A stretch of 64,000 bases of DNA from Zhongshania antarctica (GTDB taxonomy: Bacteria > Pseudomonadota > Gammaproteobacteria > Pseudomonadales > Spongiibacteraceae). The translations under genes and the position numbers were made by a program. The notes below the pieces were generated by a model. The model had not been told where the DNA came from. It was given only the letters and a program-made list of their open reading frames with translations, and searched no databases. The stretch covers positions 1 to 64,000 of the forward strand of contig NZ_JACHHW010000007.1 of assembly GCF_014202945.1 (NCBI RefSeq), given 5' to 3'. Below, one piece after another: positions 34,635 to 44,016 of the stretch (position 1 is its first letter; the number at the start of each line of letters is the position of its first letter).

Positions 34635-36101
34635 ATGCTACGTATTGCCCAAGAAGCACTCACCTTTGATGACGTTCTTCTGCTCCCAGGTTACTCCGAG
34701 GTTACCGCTAAAGACGTTAGCCTAAAAACTCAGCTGACCCGTAATATCTCACTGAATATTCCCCTTGTGTCTGCCGCAATGGATACTGTCACTGAAAGCG
34801 CGCTGGCGATTGCCCTCGCTCAGGAAGGCGGCATCGGCATTATTCACAAGAGCATGACCATTGCTCAGCAAGCTCAAGAAGTGCGCGCGGTTAAAAAGCA
34901 CGAGAGCGGTATAGTTAAAGATCCAATCACCATTGAAGCGAGCGCACCACTTAGCGAATTGTTTGAGCTACGTCGTCGCCATAAAATCTCCGGCGTTCCC
35001 GTTCTCGATAAAGGCGAGCTGGTTGGTATTGTCACCAGCCGTGATGTGCGCTTCCAAGAAGAATTAAACGTTCCTGTTTCTAGCATGATGACCCCGAAAG
35101 AAAAGCTGGTCACGGTTAAAGAGGGCGTGGATATGGTGGTAGCCAGAGAGCTACTGCACCGTCACCGTATTGAAAAAGTCTTAGTGGTCAATGACGATTT
35201 TAAATTGACTGGCATGATCACCGTTAAAGACATGAACAACGCCCAGACTTATCCCCATGCCTGTAAAGACAGCCAGGGCCAGTTGCGGGTTGGCGCATCG
35301 GTTGGCACTAGTGCAGATACCGATGATCGCGTTGCCGCACTGGTTGCCGCTGGCGTAGATGTATTGGTGGTTGATACCGCGCATGGTCATTCTATGAATG
35401 TATTAAATCGGGTGCGCTGGATTAAAGAAAATTATCCGCAGGTGGACGTGATCGGCGGCAATATCGCGACTGGCGCAGCGGCTTTGGCGCTACTCGAAGC
35501 TGGCGCCGACGCGGTTAAGGTCGGTATCGGTCCAGGCTCCATTTGTACTACTCGTATTGTGACTGGTGTTGGTGTTCCGCAAATTAGTGCTATTGCTAAC
35601 GTTGCCGCAGCCCTTAAAGGCACCGGTGTACCGCTCATCGCCGATGGCGGTATTCGCTTTTCCGGTGATTTGTCTAAAGCTGTGGTTGCTGGTGCTAACT
35701 GCATTATGATGGGCTCGATGTTTGCCGGTACCGAAGAAGCGCCAGGCGAGGTCGAGTTATTCCAAGGTCGTACTTATAAGTCGTACCGTGGCATGGGTTC
35801 ACTCGGCGCAATGACCAAAACCCAGGGCTCTAGTGATCGCTATTTCCAAAGTGCTGACGATGGCGCCGAGAAACTCGTACCCGAGGGTATTGAAGGTCGC
35901 GTCGCCTATAAAGGCCCGCTGGCCGTGATTGTCCATCAGTTGATGGGCGGCCTGCGCTCAGCCATGGGATATACCGGTAGCCTCGACATTGAAGCTATGC
36001 GCAACAATCCTGAGTTTGTGCGGGTGACCTCGGCAGGCATGAACGAAAGCCATGTACACGACGTGAGCATCACCAAAGAAGCGCCCAATTACCCTACCTA
36101 G
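34635..36101 (+). CDS. guaB: IMP dehydrogenase
   Basis: This 488-residue enzyme oxidises IMP to XMP with NAD+, the rate-limiting step of GMP synthesis. The front is [15 protein letters not shown]; two CBS domains (about residues 95-205) interrupt the barrel. The active-site loop is [13 protein letters not shown] with the catalytic Cys, followed by the flap residues in [10 protein letters not shown]. guaA follows after a terminator, so readthrough or a second promoter would link them. Confidence 0.97.
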   Translation: MLRIAQEALTFDDVLLLPGYSEVTAKDVSLKTQLTRNISLNIPLVSAAMDTVTESALAIALAQEGGIGIIHKSMTIAQQAQEVRAVKKHESGIVKDPITIEASAPLSELFELRRRHKISGVPVLDKGELVGIVTSRDVRFQEELNVPVSSMMTPKEKLVTVKEGVDMVVARELLHRHRIEKVLVVNDDFKLTGMITVKDMNNAQTYPHACKDSQGQLRVGASVGTSADTDDRVAALVAAGVDVLVVDTAHGHSMNVLNRVRWIKENYPQVDVIGGNIATGAAALALLEAGADAVKVGIGPGSICTTRIVTGVGVPQISAIANVAAALKGTGVPLIADGGIRFSGDLSKAVVAGANCIMMGSMFAGTEEAPGEVELFQGRTYKSYRGMGSLGAMTKTQGSSDRYFQSADDGAEKLVPEGIEGRVAYKGPLAVIVHQLMGGLRSAMGYTGSLDIEAMRNNPEFVRVTSAGMNESHVHDVSITKEAPNYPT

Positions 36102-36131
36102 GGGGTAGTGGTCATTATTTTTTTGAATTAA

Positions 36132-36164
36132 CAAACCCGCTACCGTAGCGGGTTTGCTGTTTTA
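36132..36164 (+). terminator. Terminator or attenuator between guaB and guaA
   Basis: 11-bp perfect stem caaacccgcta / tagcgggtttg with a 3-base loop followed by a T-rich stretch (ctgttttattt). Lying inside the guaBA pair, it probably reduces guaA relative to guaB. Confidence 0.8.
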
Positions 36165-36206
36165 TTTATGTTCACATTTGCCGTGAACCTTGTTGAGAGA
36201 ATTGCC

Positions 36207-37790
36207 GTGTCAATCCCAGATATCCACGCCCACCGTATTTTGATTCTAGATTTTGGCTCTCAGTACACCCAGCTGATTGCGCGGCGTATTCGTGAAATTG
36301 GCGTATATTGCGAGATTCGCGCCTTTGATATTAGCGATGACGATATCAATGAATTCAAACCCTCAGGCTTTATCTTGGCGGGTGGGCCAGAGTCGGTAAC
36401 GGAAGCAGGTTCGCCACGAGCGCCACAATTGGTGTTCGAATTGGGTGTACCGGTATTGGGCATTTGCTACGGCATGCAGACCATGGCCGAGCAAATGGGC
36501 GGTAAGGTAGAAGGCTCGCCGGTTCACGAATTTGGCTACGCGCAAATCAAACTGGAAACCGCTGGCGCGCTAACTGCAGACATTGCCGACCATATTGACA
36601 GCAAAGACGGCAAGGCGCTGCTGGATGTGTGGATGAGTCATGGCGACAAGGTCATTCGCTTGCCAGAAGGGTTTGAGGTTTTGGCCTCTACGCCATCTTG
36701 TCCGATTGCGGCGATGCAGTGCGAGGCAAAGAAGTTCTACGGCGTGCAGTTTCACCCAGAAGTTACTCACACCTTACAAGGCCAGCGCATATTCGAACAT
36801 TTTGTCTTGAAGCTGTGTGGCTGTGAAGCACTGTGGACGCCCGCCAATATTGTTGAAGACGCCATTGCCAAAGTGCGCGCTCAAGTTGGTAACCAAAAGG
36901 TATTACTGGGTCTTTCTGGCGGTGTAGACAGTTCAGTCGTCGCAGCCTTGCTGCACAAGGCCATTGGCACACAGCTTACCTGCGTGTTTGTTGATAATGG
37001 CCTGCTTCGTAAAAACGAAGGCGATCAGGTTATGGAAATGTTCGCTAAGAATATGGGCGTGAAGGTTATTCGCGTCGATGCCGAAGAAGCGTTTTTAAGC
37101 AAGCTGGCCGGCGAAGCCGATCCTGAGAAAAAACGTAAATCCATTGGCAATACCTTTATCGAAATCTTCGACCAAGAAGCCACCAAGCTCAAAGATGTTA
37201 ACTTCCTTGCGCAGGGCACAATCTACCCCGACGTAATTGAATCTGCGGCCTCTAAAACAGGTAAAGCCCACGTTATTAAATCTCACCACAATGTTGGCGG
37301 CCTGCCCGACGACATGGCAATGGATTTGGTTGAGCCACTGCGCGAGCTCTTTAAAGACGAAGTGCGCCGCATTGGTTTAGAACTAGGTTTACCTTACGAC
37401 ATGGTCTATCGCCATCCATTCCCTGGTCCCGGTTTGGGGGTGCGGATCTTGGGTGAAGTGAAAAAAGAATTTGCTGATATTCTTCGTGAAGCCGACGCCA
37501 TTTTCTTAGAAGAACTGCACCGCGCTGACTGGTACCATAAAACCAGCCAAGCCTTTGCCGTGTTCCTGCCGGTGAAATCGGTTGGTGTCGTAGGGGACGC
37601 CCGTCGCTACGAATACGTTATTGCGCTACGTGCCGTAGAGACTATCGACTTCATGACCGCGCGCTGGGCACACCTGCCATATGAGCTGTTAGAAACCGTA
37701 TCAAACCGCATTATCAATGAGATAAAGCAGGTTTCACGAGTCGCCTACGACGTAAGCAGCAAACCGCCAGCGACCATTGAGTGGGAATAG
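36207..37790 (+). CDS. guaA: GMP synthase (glutamine-hydrolysing)
   Basis: This 527-residue enzyme aminates XMP to GMP. The class I glutamine amidotransferase half (about 1-205) has [15 protein letters not shown], the nucleophile in GICYGMQT and the His-Glu pair in QFHPEVTH. The ATP-pyrophosphatase half has the PP-loop [14 protein letters not shown]. The C-terminal dimerisation domain ends in [11 protein letters not shown], the conserved tail. I prefer GTG 36207 ([12 protein letters not shown]) because homologs start close to this segment; an ATG at 36168 would overlap the terminator region. Confidence 0.95.
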   Translation: MSIPDIHAHRILILDFGSQYTQLIARRIREIGVYCEIRAFDISDDDINEFKPSGFILAGGPESVTEAGSPRAPQLVFELGVPVLGICYGMQTMAEQMGGKVEGSPVHEFGYAQIKLETAGALTADIADHIDSKDGKALLDVWMSHGDKVIRLPEGFEVLASTPSCPIAAMQCEAKKFYGVQFHPEVTHTLQGQRIFEHFVLKLCGCEALWTPANIVEDAIAKVRAQVGNQKVLLGLSGGVDSSVVAALLHKAIGTQLTCVFVDNGLLRKNEGDQVMEMFAKNMGVKVIRVDAEEAFLSKLAGEADPEKKRKSIGNTFIEIFDQEATKLKDVNFLAQGTIYPDVIESAASKTGKAHVIKSHHNVGGLPDDMAMDLVEPLRELFKDEVRRIGLELGLPYDMVYRHPFPGPGLGVRILGEVKKEFADILREADAIFLEELHRADWYHKTSQAFAVFLPVKSVGVVGDARRYEYVIALRAVETIDFMTARWAHLPYELLETVSNRIINEIKQVSRVAYDVSSKPPATIEWE

Positions 37791-37926
37791 CGAATTTGAG
37801 GTAAGGTCTGCTGAATTAAATTCAGAATTCAGTGCTGCGGTTTTTGGTTGCCGGCGTACCGCCGGCATTGCTTAGAAGATTACTTGCTCAGATCTTACAA
37901 TCATAGGTAGCAATGTGATACTAATC

Positions 37927-38112
37927 ATGAAAACTGAGTTTGAAAACCTACAGCAGAATGCCGCGCATTCTTATGATGTGGATACCAATACCGATAAGCA
38001 GGTTCTTAAAATCTATTGCGGTGAAGTGTTGATTGCCAAAAAGATCAAACAGAAAAAATCCATTCGCTACTTTGGGGTTCGGGATTACCAGAAGTACCTG
38101 CACTCAGTTTAA
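37927..38112 (+). CDS. Small hypothetical protein, 61 residues
   Basis: ATG 37927 opens a 61-codon frame reading MKTEFENLQQNAAHSYDV, with a basic centre (VLIAKKIKQKKSIRYFG). An AGGT lies upstream. It follows guaA and precedes the hairpin at 38137. The charge pattern suggests nucleic-acid or membrane-surface contact, but no family is recognised. It could be spurious; the lack of overlap with any other gene favours it. Confidence 0.45.
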   Translation: MKTEFENLQQNAAHSYDVDTNTDKQVLKIYCGEVLIAKKIKQKKSIRYFGVRDYQKYLHSV

Positions 38113-38136
38113 TCGTTTTTTATAAGTACAGTATCA

Positions 38137-38154
38137 AGCGGCCTTTTGGCCGCT
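38137..38154. terminator. Hairpin between small ORF and mscK
   Basis: agcggcc-tttt-ggccgct, perfect 7-bp stem between converging genes. No T-run. Confidence 0.5.
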
Positions 38155-38167
38155 GCCATCGCATAGT

Positions 38168-41100
38168 CTATTGCTCGTCCTCTGATCTGATCCATATATC
38201 CCGTTGTGGGAAGGGGATTTCTATTTCGTGTTTTCTCAGCGTTGCCTCTATTTCCACGTGAATCTCGTGAATTAAGGGCATGATGTCGAGCATGCTGGGT
38301 ACAAATACGCGGAGTTCGAAGTTGAGGCTACTGTCGCCAAAGCCGACAAAAAAGACGGATGGCGGCGGATCTCTGGTAATTCGACGGTTGTCTTCAATGA
38401 CTTTAGAGAGCAATTTATGCACGGCAATCACATCAGAGCCGTAAGCGACGCCTACTTTAATTATTTGCCGGGTAATAGAGTCGCTTAATGTCCAATTGGT
38501 GAGCTGCTCAGTAATAAAGGTTTTGTTGGGAATTATCTGCTCCTTGCGATCCCAGTCGGTGAGTGTTGTCGCGCGAATACGGATGCGGGTAACGGTTCCG
38601 GTGTGATTGCCGACCGTGACGGTATCGCCGACGCGAATGGGTCGCTCGAATAAGATGAGTAACCCGGAAACAAAATTAGCCACAATTTCTTGTAAGCCGA
38701 AACCAAGGCCGACACCGAGCGCGGCGACGAGCCACTGCAGTTTCGACCATTGAGCGCCGATAATATTCAGTGAAACAATAATGCCAACCATCACGATAAT
38801 GTATTTCACCACGGTGGTGATGGCATAGCTGCTACCGGATTCGAGTTGCAGTTTACGTAGGATCGAAATTTCTAAAATGCCGGGTAAATTGCGCGCGCCC
38901 AAATACGTTAAGGTCATCATGATGACGGCAATGATACCGTCGGCAAGAGTGATTGCCTTGTCACCCAGTGCGGGATTGTCACCCGTCACGTGCCAAAGTT
39001 CGACGGTATTGAGTATGCTCAGTGCCGGTAGTATTTCTGCCCATAATTCCCAGCCTAGAAGGATTGCCGCAACGCCAGTTAATAAGCCTAAAAAGCCTCT
39101 GGTTTGCTGGGTAATCGTGTCCATGTCGTATTCAGTGGCATCAATGGATTCGGGCATTCCTTCGCCGGCATTGTCTGCCGCTTGGCGATTCGCGTTTTGT
39201 GCTTGTTCGGCTTTGCGCTTTACTCGCAGCCGCTCGAGCGTCATACGCCGTTCAATTACTGAGAATATGCGTAAGGTCAGGGAGTAGAGTATAAACAGTA
39301 CTGCCATTAAACATGCAGTTACAAAGAGCTTATTTTGGATCATGAGTGCTGAGAAATGATAGCCGTACCAAGACAGGCCGAGCAGTGTTAAGGGGATGCA
39401 AACTGCCACTGCGTGAACGAAATATTTAAAGCTGATTCTCCGGCTAGAGACCTGATTTCTCAGTAAGAAGAGTTGCCATAATACGCGGTGTGTTACGTAG
39501 GCGAGCGCTAAAGACGATATGCTGAACAGTATACGGCTAATAATAGTATTGCCATCTGCGCTGTGGTCTGCAATGGGTATGAAAAGCGAGACAAAAACCA
39601 GTGTTAAGGTAAGCCAGCGTAGATTTTTTCTGGTGACGTTAATGATGTCGAGACGCCATTTGAAATGGAATTCTGCAACTCCGTCTGGTCGGCATATTTC
39701 GCGAAAGACATTTAGCAGTAGCCACAAGCCCGCTGCATTCTTAAGCCCTTGGTGAATTTGCTCTGTGAATGCGCCGCCATCTGATGTTAAAACGGCTAAG
39801 AAGCCAAGCGCTAAGGGGCCTGGTGAGGCCAGTACAAGGGATACTAGCAATGCCAGCGCTGTGTAGGAAAATCGGTCTCGATTTACCTTGCCGACGTTCG
39901 TCGCTAGCGTTTTTAACAGCGTGAGTAATCGTGACTTCAGTAAAAGAATGAGCGTCGGAACGGCGAGTAAAAAAAGCTGCCATTTATTATTCCAGGGTGT
40001 ATTTTTGGACAAGTTGTTTGCTTGCCATTTCGGTAGGCGCGCCGACCAAGGAGAGTCTTGCTCTATTGCTTGCTTTAGCTGAGTCCATAGTGGTGTTGTG
40101 CTTGGAATCCACAGCAGACGACTATTAAGCAGCTCAATGTATTCAGCCGTTTTTGTGTTCAGGGCGATATTTTCACTTCGGGTAGTCATTATTGTTTCAA
40201 TATACCGTCGGTAGATTTTGGTGCCGTTCTGAAGCAGTTGGCGTTGTTCGTCGTGCAGCTCGTCGCGCTGTGAATTCAGGCCTGTGCTATTCTCTTTGGT
40301 CATTAAATACTGGCGGTCTTCGAGGCGAAGTTTAGTCAATTGGGCGCGGGCGAGTTCTTCTTCTAGCGCCTTAGTTTTTAGTGTTAGTGCAGCGCGCTGG
40401 AAGAACTGCTGGCGCTGTTCGAGTAGATCGACGCCCAAGGTTGACAGGCGGTCGGCGCCAGTGATGGCAAGCTGCTGTGCCATGCTGTTGGAATAACGTT
40501 CAACGTAGGACCGCTCATCACGTAGCCCCGCTAGTTTGTTGAGTAAATCGTCTGTGCGCGCCGTGACGTTGGCAATATCGCTAGCGAGTTCGGCGTTATC
40601 TTGGGCAATTTTTTTAATCTCTTCATCCGCATTTTCTAGCTCAACAAGGCGTTGTTGGGCTTGCTCAGCAATAGTATTGGCCTGATTTCGGCGGGCGCTA
40701 CTTACGGCTTCTTGTAGTTTTTCGATTGCTTGATTCGCAATATCGATTTTTCTTACTACTAAGCGTTGCTGAAGGTCCAAAATTTCAAGTCGTGAATCTC
40801 TGGAAATTAAGCGTTGTCGCAATAATTCAACTCGTGCATTGGCGGCTACGCTTTCGCTCTCGTTGAACGCTCGGCGCGCTCTGGCTAGTTCTGTTGTTTG
40901 GCTTTCGGGACTCTCTGCTAATTGCGCTTCAGCGTTAGACTGCTTCTGCAAGGCAGTCTCTATTAGTGGCGAAACGTCTTGTTGCGCAGATAGTATTCGC
41001 GCGTTTATAGCGGTTTCTTCGCTGTGGAGCTCGAGTAAAGTGGCCTGTTGATTGAGTAAGCGTTTTTCGAGAAGACTAAGCTTACCGCTAACGTCGATTT

Positions 41101-41545
41101 CTGGGAGGGGCTGGTCAAGTTTCTGCTGAATCTCTGCCTGCCGTGTGGCAGCCGTCGCGATTTGGTCGATATATCCTTGGGCTTGATTGCGGTCTTCTGT
41201 TGCTTGCGCCAAATTGTCGAGGGCTTGCTGGTAGAGTTGGACAATAAAATCGCGTTGTTCGGAATTGAGTTTTTCAGAGGATTGCGCCGCATTTAGACGA
41301 AGTTGCAGGTCATTACTCGTTTGTTGGGTGAATGTTGATTCAGCGTAGCTCGGGTGTGCGGTAACACTAAACAGTATGCAAAATAGACGTACGGTGAATA
41401 AGGCGTACCGGTATATTTGAGGTTTTAGCTGCACTCGGCTGGCGTTAGCCGTGTTACGGCTGTTTCTGGGTAAGCAAACTAGGTGAACCCCTGTTGTCTG
41501 TGGGGCGTCTTGCTTAGGTGTTTGATTTTGTTGATAAGATGACAT
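38168..41545 (-). CDS. mscK: MscK/KefA-type mechanosensitive channel
   Basis: This 1125-residue protein has a signal sequence unusually far in (about residues 45-68, ending SYAES) and then about 430 residues of Glu/Gln-rich coiled coil in the periplasm. Many membrane segments follow, and at the end the MscS pore and beta domain (LGVGLGFGLQEIVANFVSGL; LFERPIRVGDTVTV). This is the layout of MscK, which opens under membrane tension and in E. coli also responds to external K+. AAGG precedes the ATG. An internal later start nearer the signal peptide cannot be excluded. Confidence 0.9.
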   Translation of the reverse strand: MSSYQQNQTPKQDAPQTTGVHLVCLPRNSRNTANASRVQLKPQIYRYALFTVRLFCILFSVTAHPSYAESTFTQQTSNDLQLRLNAAQSSEKLNSEQRDFIVQLYQQALDNLAQATEDRNQAQGYIDQIATAATRQAEIQQKLDQPLPEIDVSGKLSLLEKRLLNQQATLLELHSEETAINARILSAQQDVSPLIETALQKQSNAEAQLAESPESQTTELARARRAFNESESVAANARVELLRQRLISRDSRLEILDLQQRLVVRKIDIANQAIEKLQEAVSSARRNQANTIAEQAQQRLVELENADEEIKKIAQDNAELASDIANVTARTDDLLNKLAGLRDERSYVERYSNSMAQQLAITGADRLSTLGVDLLEQRQQFFQRAALTLKTKALEEELARAQLTKLRLEDRQYLMTKENSTGLNSQRDELHDEQRQLLQNGTKIYRRYIETIMTTRSENIALNTKTAEYIELLNSRLLWIPSTTPLWTQLKQAIEQDSPWSARLPKWQANNLSKNTPWNNKWQLFLLAVPTLILLLKSRLLTLLKTLATNVGKVNRDRFSYTALALLVSLVLASPGPLALGFLAVLTSDGGAFTEQIHQGLKNAAGLWLLLNVFREICRPDGVAEFHFKWRLDIINVTRKNLRWLTLTLVFVSLFIPIADHSADGNTIISRILFSISSLALAYVTHRVLWQLFLLRNQVSSRRISFKYFVHAVAVCIPLTLLGLSWYGYHFSALMIQNKLFVTACLMAVLFILYSLTLRIFSVIERRMTLERLRVKRKAEQAQNANRQAADNAGEGMPESIDATEYDMDTITQQTRGFLGLLTGVAAILLGWELWAEILPALSILNTVELWHVTGDNPALGDKAITLADGIIAVIMMTLTYLGARNLPGILEISILRKLQLESGSSYAITTVVKYIIVMVGIIVSLNIIGAQWSKLQWLVAALGVGLGFGLQEIVANFVSGLLILFERPIRVGDTVTVGNHTGTVTRIRIRATTLTDWDRKEQIIPNKTFITEQLTNWTLSDSITRQIIKVGVAYGSDVIAVHKLLSKVIEDNRRITRDPPPSVFFVGFGDSSLNFELRVFVPSMLDIMPLIHEIHVEIEATLRKHEIEIPFPQRDIWIRSEDEQ

Positions 41546-41728
41546 GTGTTGCCTTTACGAAGTCCAGAACCTGCTAAACGCTGGCTTAGCCTAAGGACTA
41601 TTGGGTTGTTGTGAAAATATTACAACTGACGGTAGCAGAAATAAAAGCAGACGCGTAGGTAAAAGAGTGCCGAGCCCTTGATGCCTCCACGTCACGGCTT
41701 GGCTATTACCAATGGCTTTTGAGTTTGC

Positions 41729-41742
41729 TTGATTTGAATCAA
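41729..41742 (+). promoter_or_regulatory. FNR/Anr box, class II position
   Basis: TTGAT-ttga-ATCAA is a perfect match to the FNR/Anr consensus TTGATN4ATCAA. A TAGCAT -10 candidate at 41764-41769 puts the start near 41776, so the box is centred at about -41, the class II activator position. Confidence 0.75.
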
Positions 41743-41810
41743 TTCGCTTTTCTATCAAACAGGTAGCATTAACTTAGCGCATTTTCGCAGCCTTGCCGTA
41801 TGGAGAGTGG

Positions 41811-42074
41811 ATGATGAGTACAAAGCAAAATTTTAACGATATGATCGAAAAATTGCGTGAGCAGCGTGATGATATCAACGTGAAAATTCATTTGGCTAAT
41901 ATGGAAGTGCGTGACGAGTGGCAGGAACTAGAACAAAAGTGGGGCCAACTCGTGGATAAAACCAAGCACCTCAATAAAGAAGTGGAACCGACTGTCGAGA
42001 GCGTGCACGCCGCGATATCCCTTTTAGGCGAGGAGATTAAAGAAGGCTATTGTAAAGTTAAGCGCGCTTTGTAA
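41811..42074 (+). CDS. Small coiled-coil protein under an FNR-type promoter
   Basis: This 87-residue protein is almost all helix and rich in charged residues (NFNDMIEKLREQRDDINVKI, then EWQELEQKWGQLVDKTKHL), with heptad spacing typical of a coiled coil. It has no signal peptide and one late Cys. GGAG precedes ATG 41811; ATG 41814 is an equal alternative. The perfect FNR box upstream suggests induction at low oxygen. I do not recognise a family; similar short helical proteins are often found among micro-aerobic or stress genes. Confidence 0.7.
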   Translation: MMSTKQNFNDMIEKLREQRDDINVKIHLANMEVRDEWQELEQKWGQLVDKTKHLNKEVEPTVESVHAAISLLGEEIKEGYCKVKRAL

Positions 42075-42087
42075 GGTAAGTCTAAGA

Positions 42088-42115
42088 AGGCGGCGTCGGT
42101 GATTTGAGGCCGCCT
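42088..42115. terminator. Convergent hairpin
   Basis: aggcggc / gccgcct, 7-bp stem with a 14-base loop, between the small coiled-coil gene and the VOC gene. No T-run. Confidence 0.45.
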
Positions 42116-42138
42116 AGTTTCGTCATCAAGTTACTGAC

Positions 42139-42927
42139 TTATGTTCCGGCTTTCCGTTGACCGACGAGTGAAAATACCGCGCCCTGTGGGTCGAGTCCTT
42201 GAATGGTGTATTCGTCGCCTGGAATTGGGTCTGGGCCAGTTAATATCGTTCCGCCGGCAGCCTTTACTTTTTCGACCGCGATATCTATGTCTGCAACTCT
42301 GAAATAGAAATTCCACATTGGCCGTGACATAGCTTCTGGACTTGGCATTATTGCGCCGATCATGTGATCGTGACGTAAAAACTCGTAAGTACCCATTGGC
42401 CCCATATCCATTTCGCCGTCTTTAATCCAGCCAAATTCCTTGCCATAGAATGAGCGCGCCCCAGCGGGATTGCTGCTCATTAACTCGTTCCACGCGCAGT
42501 GTCCGTCCCTAGGGTGGTCAGCGGCAAAGGCAAGACTGGCTTCGTCGCTAAGCCCCCGCATAATATAAAACAGCGCGCCCTGGGGGTCGCTTACCATCGC
42601 GATACGGCCAATATCAGGAATGTCAGTTGCCGGCATTATTTCTGTGCCACCGGCGGTGATGATCCGCTCAATACAGGCGTCAACGTCGTCTGCGGCGATA
42701 TAGCCTAGCCATATTGGTTGCGCGCCGCCTGCTTTCATCTCAGGCGTAATCTGTAGCATGCCACCAATGTCGGCGCTGGCTTTGGCGGTGATAATCGTAT
42801 AATCCATCTCGGCTTGGCCGCTATCGTTGAATTCCCAGTTGAGTACATTCCCGTAGAATGATTGCGCGAGGTCAGTATTGTTTGTTATTAACTCGTACCA
42901 GATGAAATCGCCGTGTTTGTTGGCCAT
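42139..42927 (-). CDS. VOC-family protein with two glyoxalase-like domains
   Basis: This 262-residue protein has two tandem vicinal-oxygen-chelate modules. Domain 1 starts at GDFIWYELITNNTDLAQSFY and domain 2 at GHCAWNELMSSNPAGARSFY. Each ends in a PQGA (DPQGALFYIM, DPQGAVFSLV) segment. The layout is that of the 27-kDa antigen Cfp30B/CFP32 group, whose biochemical role is poorly known. AGGAG lies before the ATG. A lactoylglutathione-lyase-like or antibiotic-resistance-like function cannot be told from sequence. Confidence 0.85.
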   Translation of the reverse strand: MANKHGDFIWYELITNNTDLAQSFYGNVLNWEFNDSGQAEMDYTIITAKASADIGGMLQITPEMKAGGAQPIWLGYIAADDVDACIERIITAGGTEIMPATDIPDIGRIAMVSDPQGALFYIMRGLSDEASLAFAADHPRDGHCAWNELMSSNPAGARSFYGKEFGWIKDGEMDMGPMGTYEFLRHDHMIGAIMPSPEAMSRPMWNFYFRVADIDIAVEKVKAAGGTILTGPDPIPGDEYTIQGLDPQGAVFSLVGQRKAGT

Positions 42928-43156
42928 GCTTATTCTCCTTATAATTTAGTCCATTGTTTAACGTTATTTGTCGCGCAAGCGAGGGCTAAATCGACATTAG
43001 CACAGAATTTTTACAGTTTTTAGTATGTTTTCGGCTAGCGGCGGTACTGTCATTAATAGGCTAAAATAGCGAATTCATATATTTTCGGGTGAAACTGATG
43101 GAGGCGAATAATGTTCGGCAGTAAACACGCGGTTTTTCGGTCATTGCGTAATATGC

Positions 43157-43642
43157 ATGTCTGAGCTTTCTGATGAGTATTGGATGCGCCATGCATTAGA
43201 AATGGCGCAGCAGGCTGATATAGCCAATGAGGTGCCAGTTGGCGCGATTATCGTTAAAGATAATACAGTTATTGCCGAGGGCTTTAATCAGCCGATATCC
43301 AAGGCTGACCCTACGGCTCACGCTGAAATTGTGGCGCTGCGCAATGCCGCGCAAAGCCTTAATAATTATCGCCTGCCGGACACCACTCTCTATGTGACCG
43401 TTGAACCCTGCGCTATGTGTGCTGGGGCTATTATCCATAGCCGCATTCAACGCGTGGTGTATGGCGCTGCTGAGCCTAAGGCCGGGGCGGTGTGCAGCCA
43501 TTTACAGCTATTCGACCAACCGCAAATGAATCATCGGGTGGATTGGCAGGGTGGTGTGCTGGCTGCGGAGGCCACGGCTGTATTGCAGGCATTTTTTGCG
43601 CGGCGCCGTGATGAGAAGCGCGCTTTGAAGAAAGCTGATTAA
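43157..43642 (+). CDS. tadA: tRNA-specific adenosine(34) deaminase
   Basis: This 161-residue protein is a zinc deaminase with PTAHAEIVAL (His and proton-shuttle Glu) and VEPCAMCAGAI (two Cys ligands). TadA makes inosine at the wobble base of tRNA-Arg(ACG) and is essential in most bacteria. It starts MSELSDEYWMRHALEMA. It is monocistronic and followed by the dispersed repeat. Confidence 0.95.
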   Translation: MSELSDEYWMRHALEMAQQADIANEVPVGAIIVKDNTVIAEGFNQPISKADPTAHAEIVALRNAAQSLNNYRLPDTTLYVTVEPCAMCAGAIIHSRIQRVVYGAAEPKAGAVCSHLQLFDQPQMNHRVDWQGGVLAAEATAVLQAFFARRRDEKRALKKAD

Positions 43643-43664
43643 AATTTTACGCTGGCTACGCTGC

Positions 43665-43880
43665 TAGAGCGGTTTTCGCCTCGCTGGGCGACTTACTTCT
43701 TTTTTGTGTGAAAAAAGAAGTAAGCAAGAAAAAGCACACCCCATCACTCGCCCTTCGGGTGCCCTGTGCTTCTCAAAATTGAGCGGCGCTGCGCAACTCG
43801 CCTTCGGCTCAAACAGTGCTCGCTAAAGGCCCCGCTCAGTTTCTGCGATGCTCGGCGAGTTCAAAGGGGGCTTGTCTAGC
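43665..43880. repeat. Dispersed intergenic repeat with long hairpin
   Basis: The region after tadA has the composition of a family of intergenic repeats common in proteobacterial genomes. It contains a perfect 14-bp hairpin cttacttctttttt / aaaaaagaagtaag (43692-43724, loop gtgtg), then ctcgcccttcgggtgccctg, gctgcgcaactcg, ttcggctcaaacag and gatgctcggcgagttc. It encodes no protein and is probably non-autonomous or structural. Recognition is from memory; boundaries are approximate. Confidence 0.6.
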
Positions 43881-43969
43881 TCGTAGTTGATGAGCATAAA
43901 TTCGATACAGTGCGCTATGACATGTGATGAATCTAAAAACATATGGTCAAGGCGTAATGTTACTGGCAC

Positions 43970-43993
43970 AAAAAAGCCGCCCGAAGGCGGCTC
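43970..43993 (-). terminator. Intrinsic terminator of acnB
   Basis: Read leftwards: agccgcc-ttcg-ggcggct followed by a T-run (43970-43974). Close to the acnB stop codon. Confidence 0.9.
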
Positions 43994-44016
43994 TCTCAAC
44001 GACTTAAGTCAAAGAC

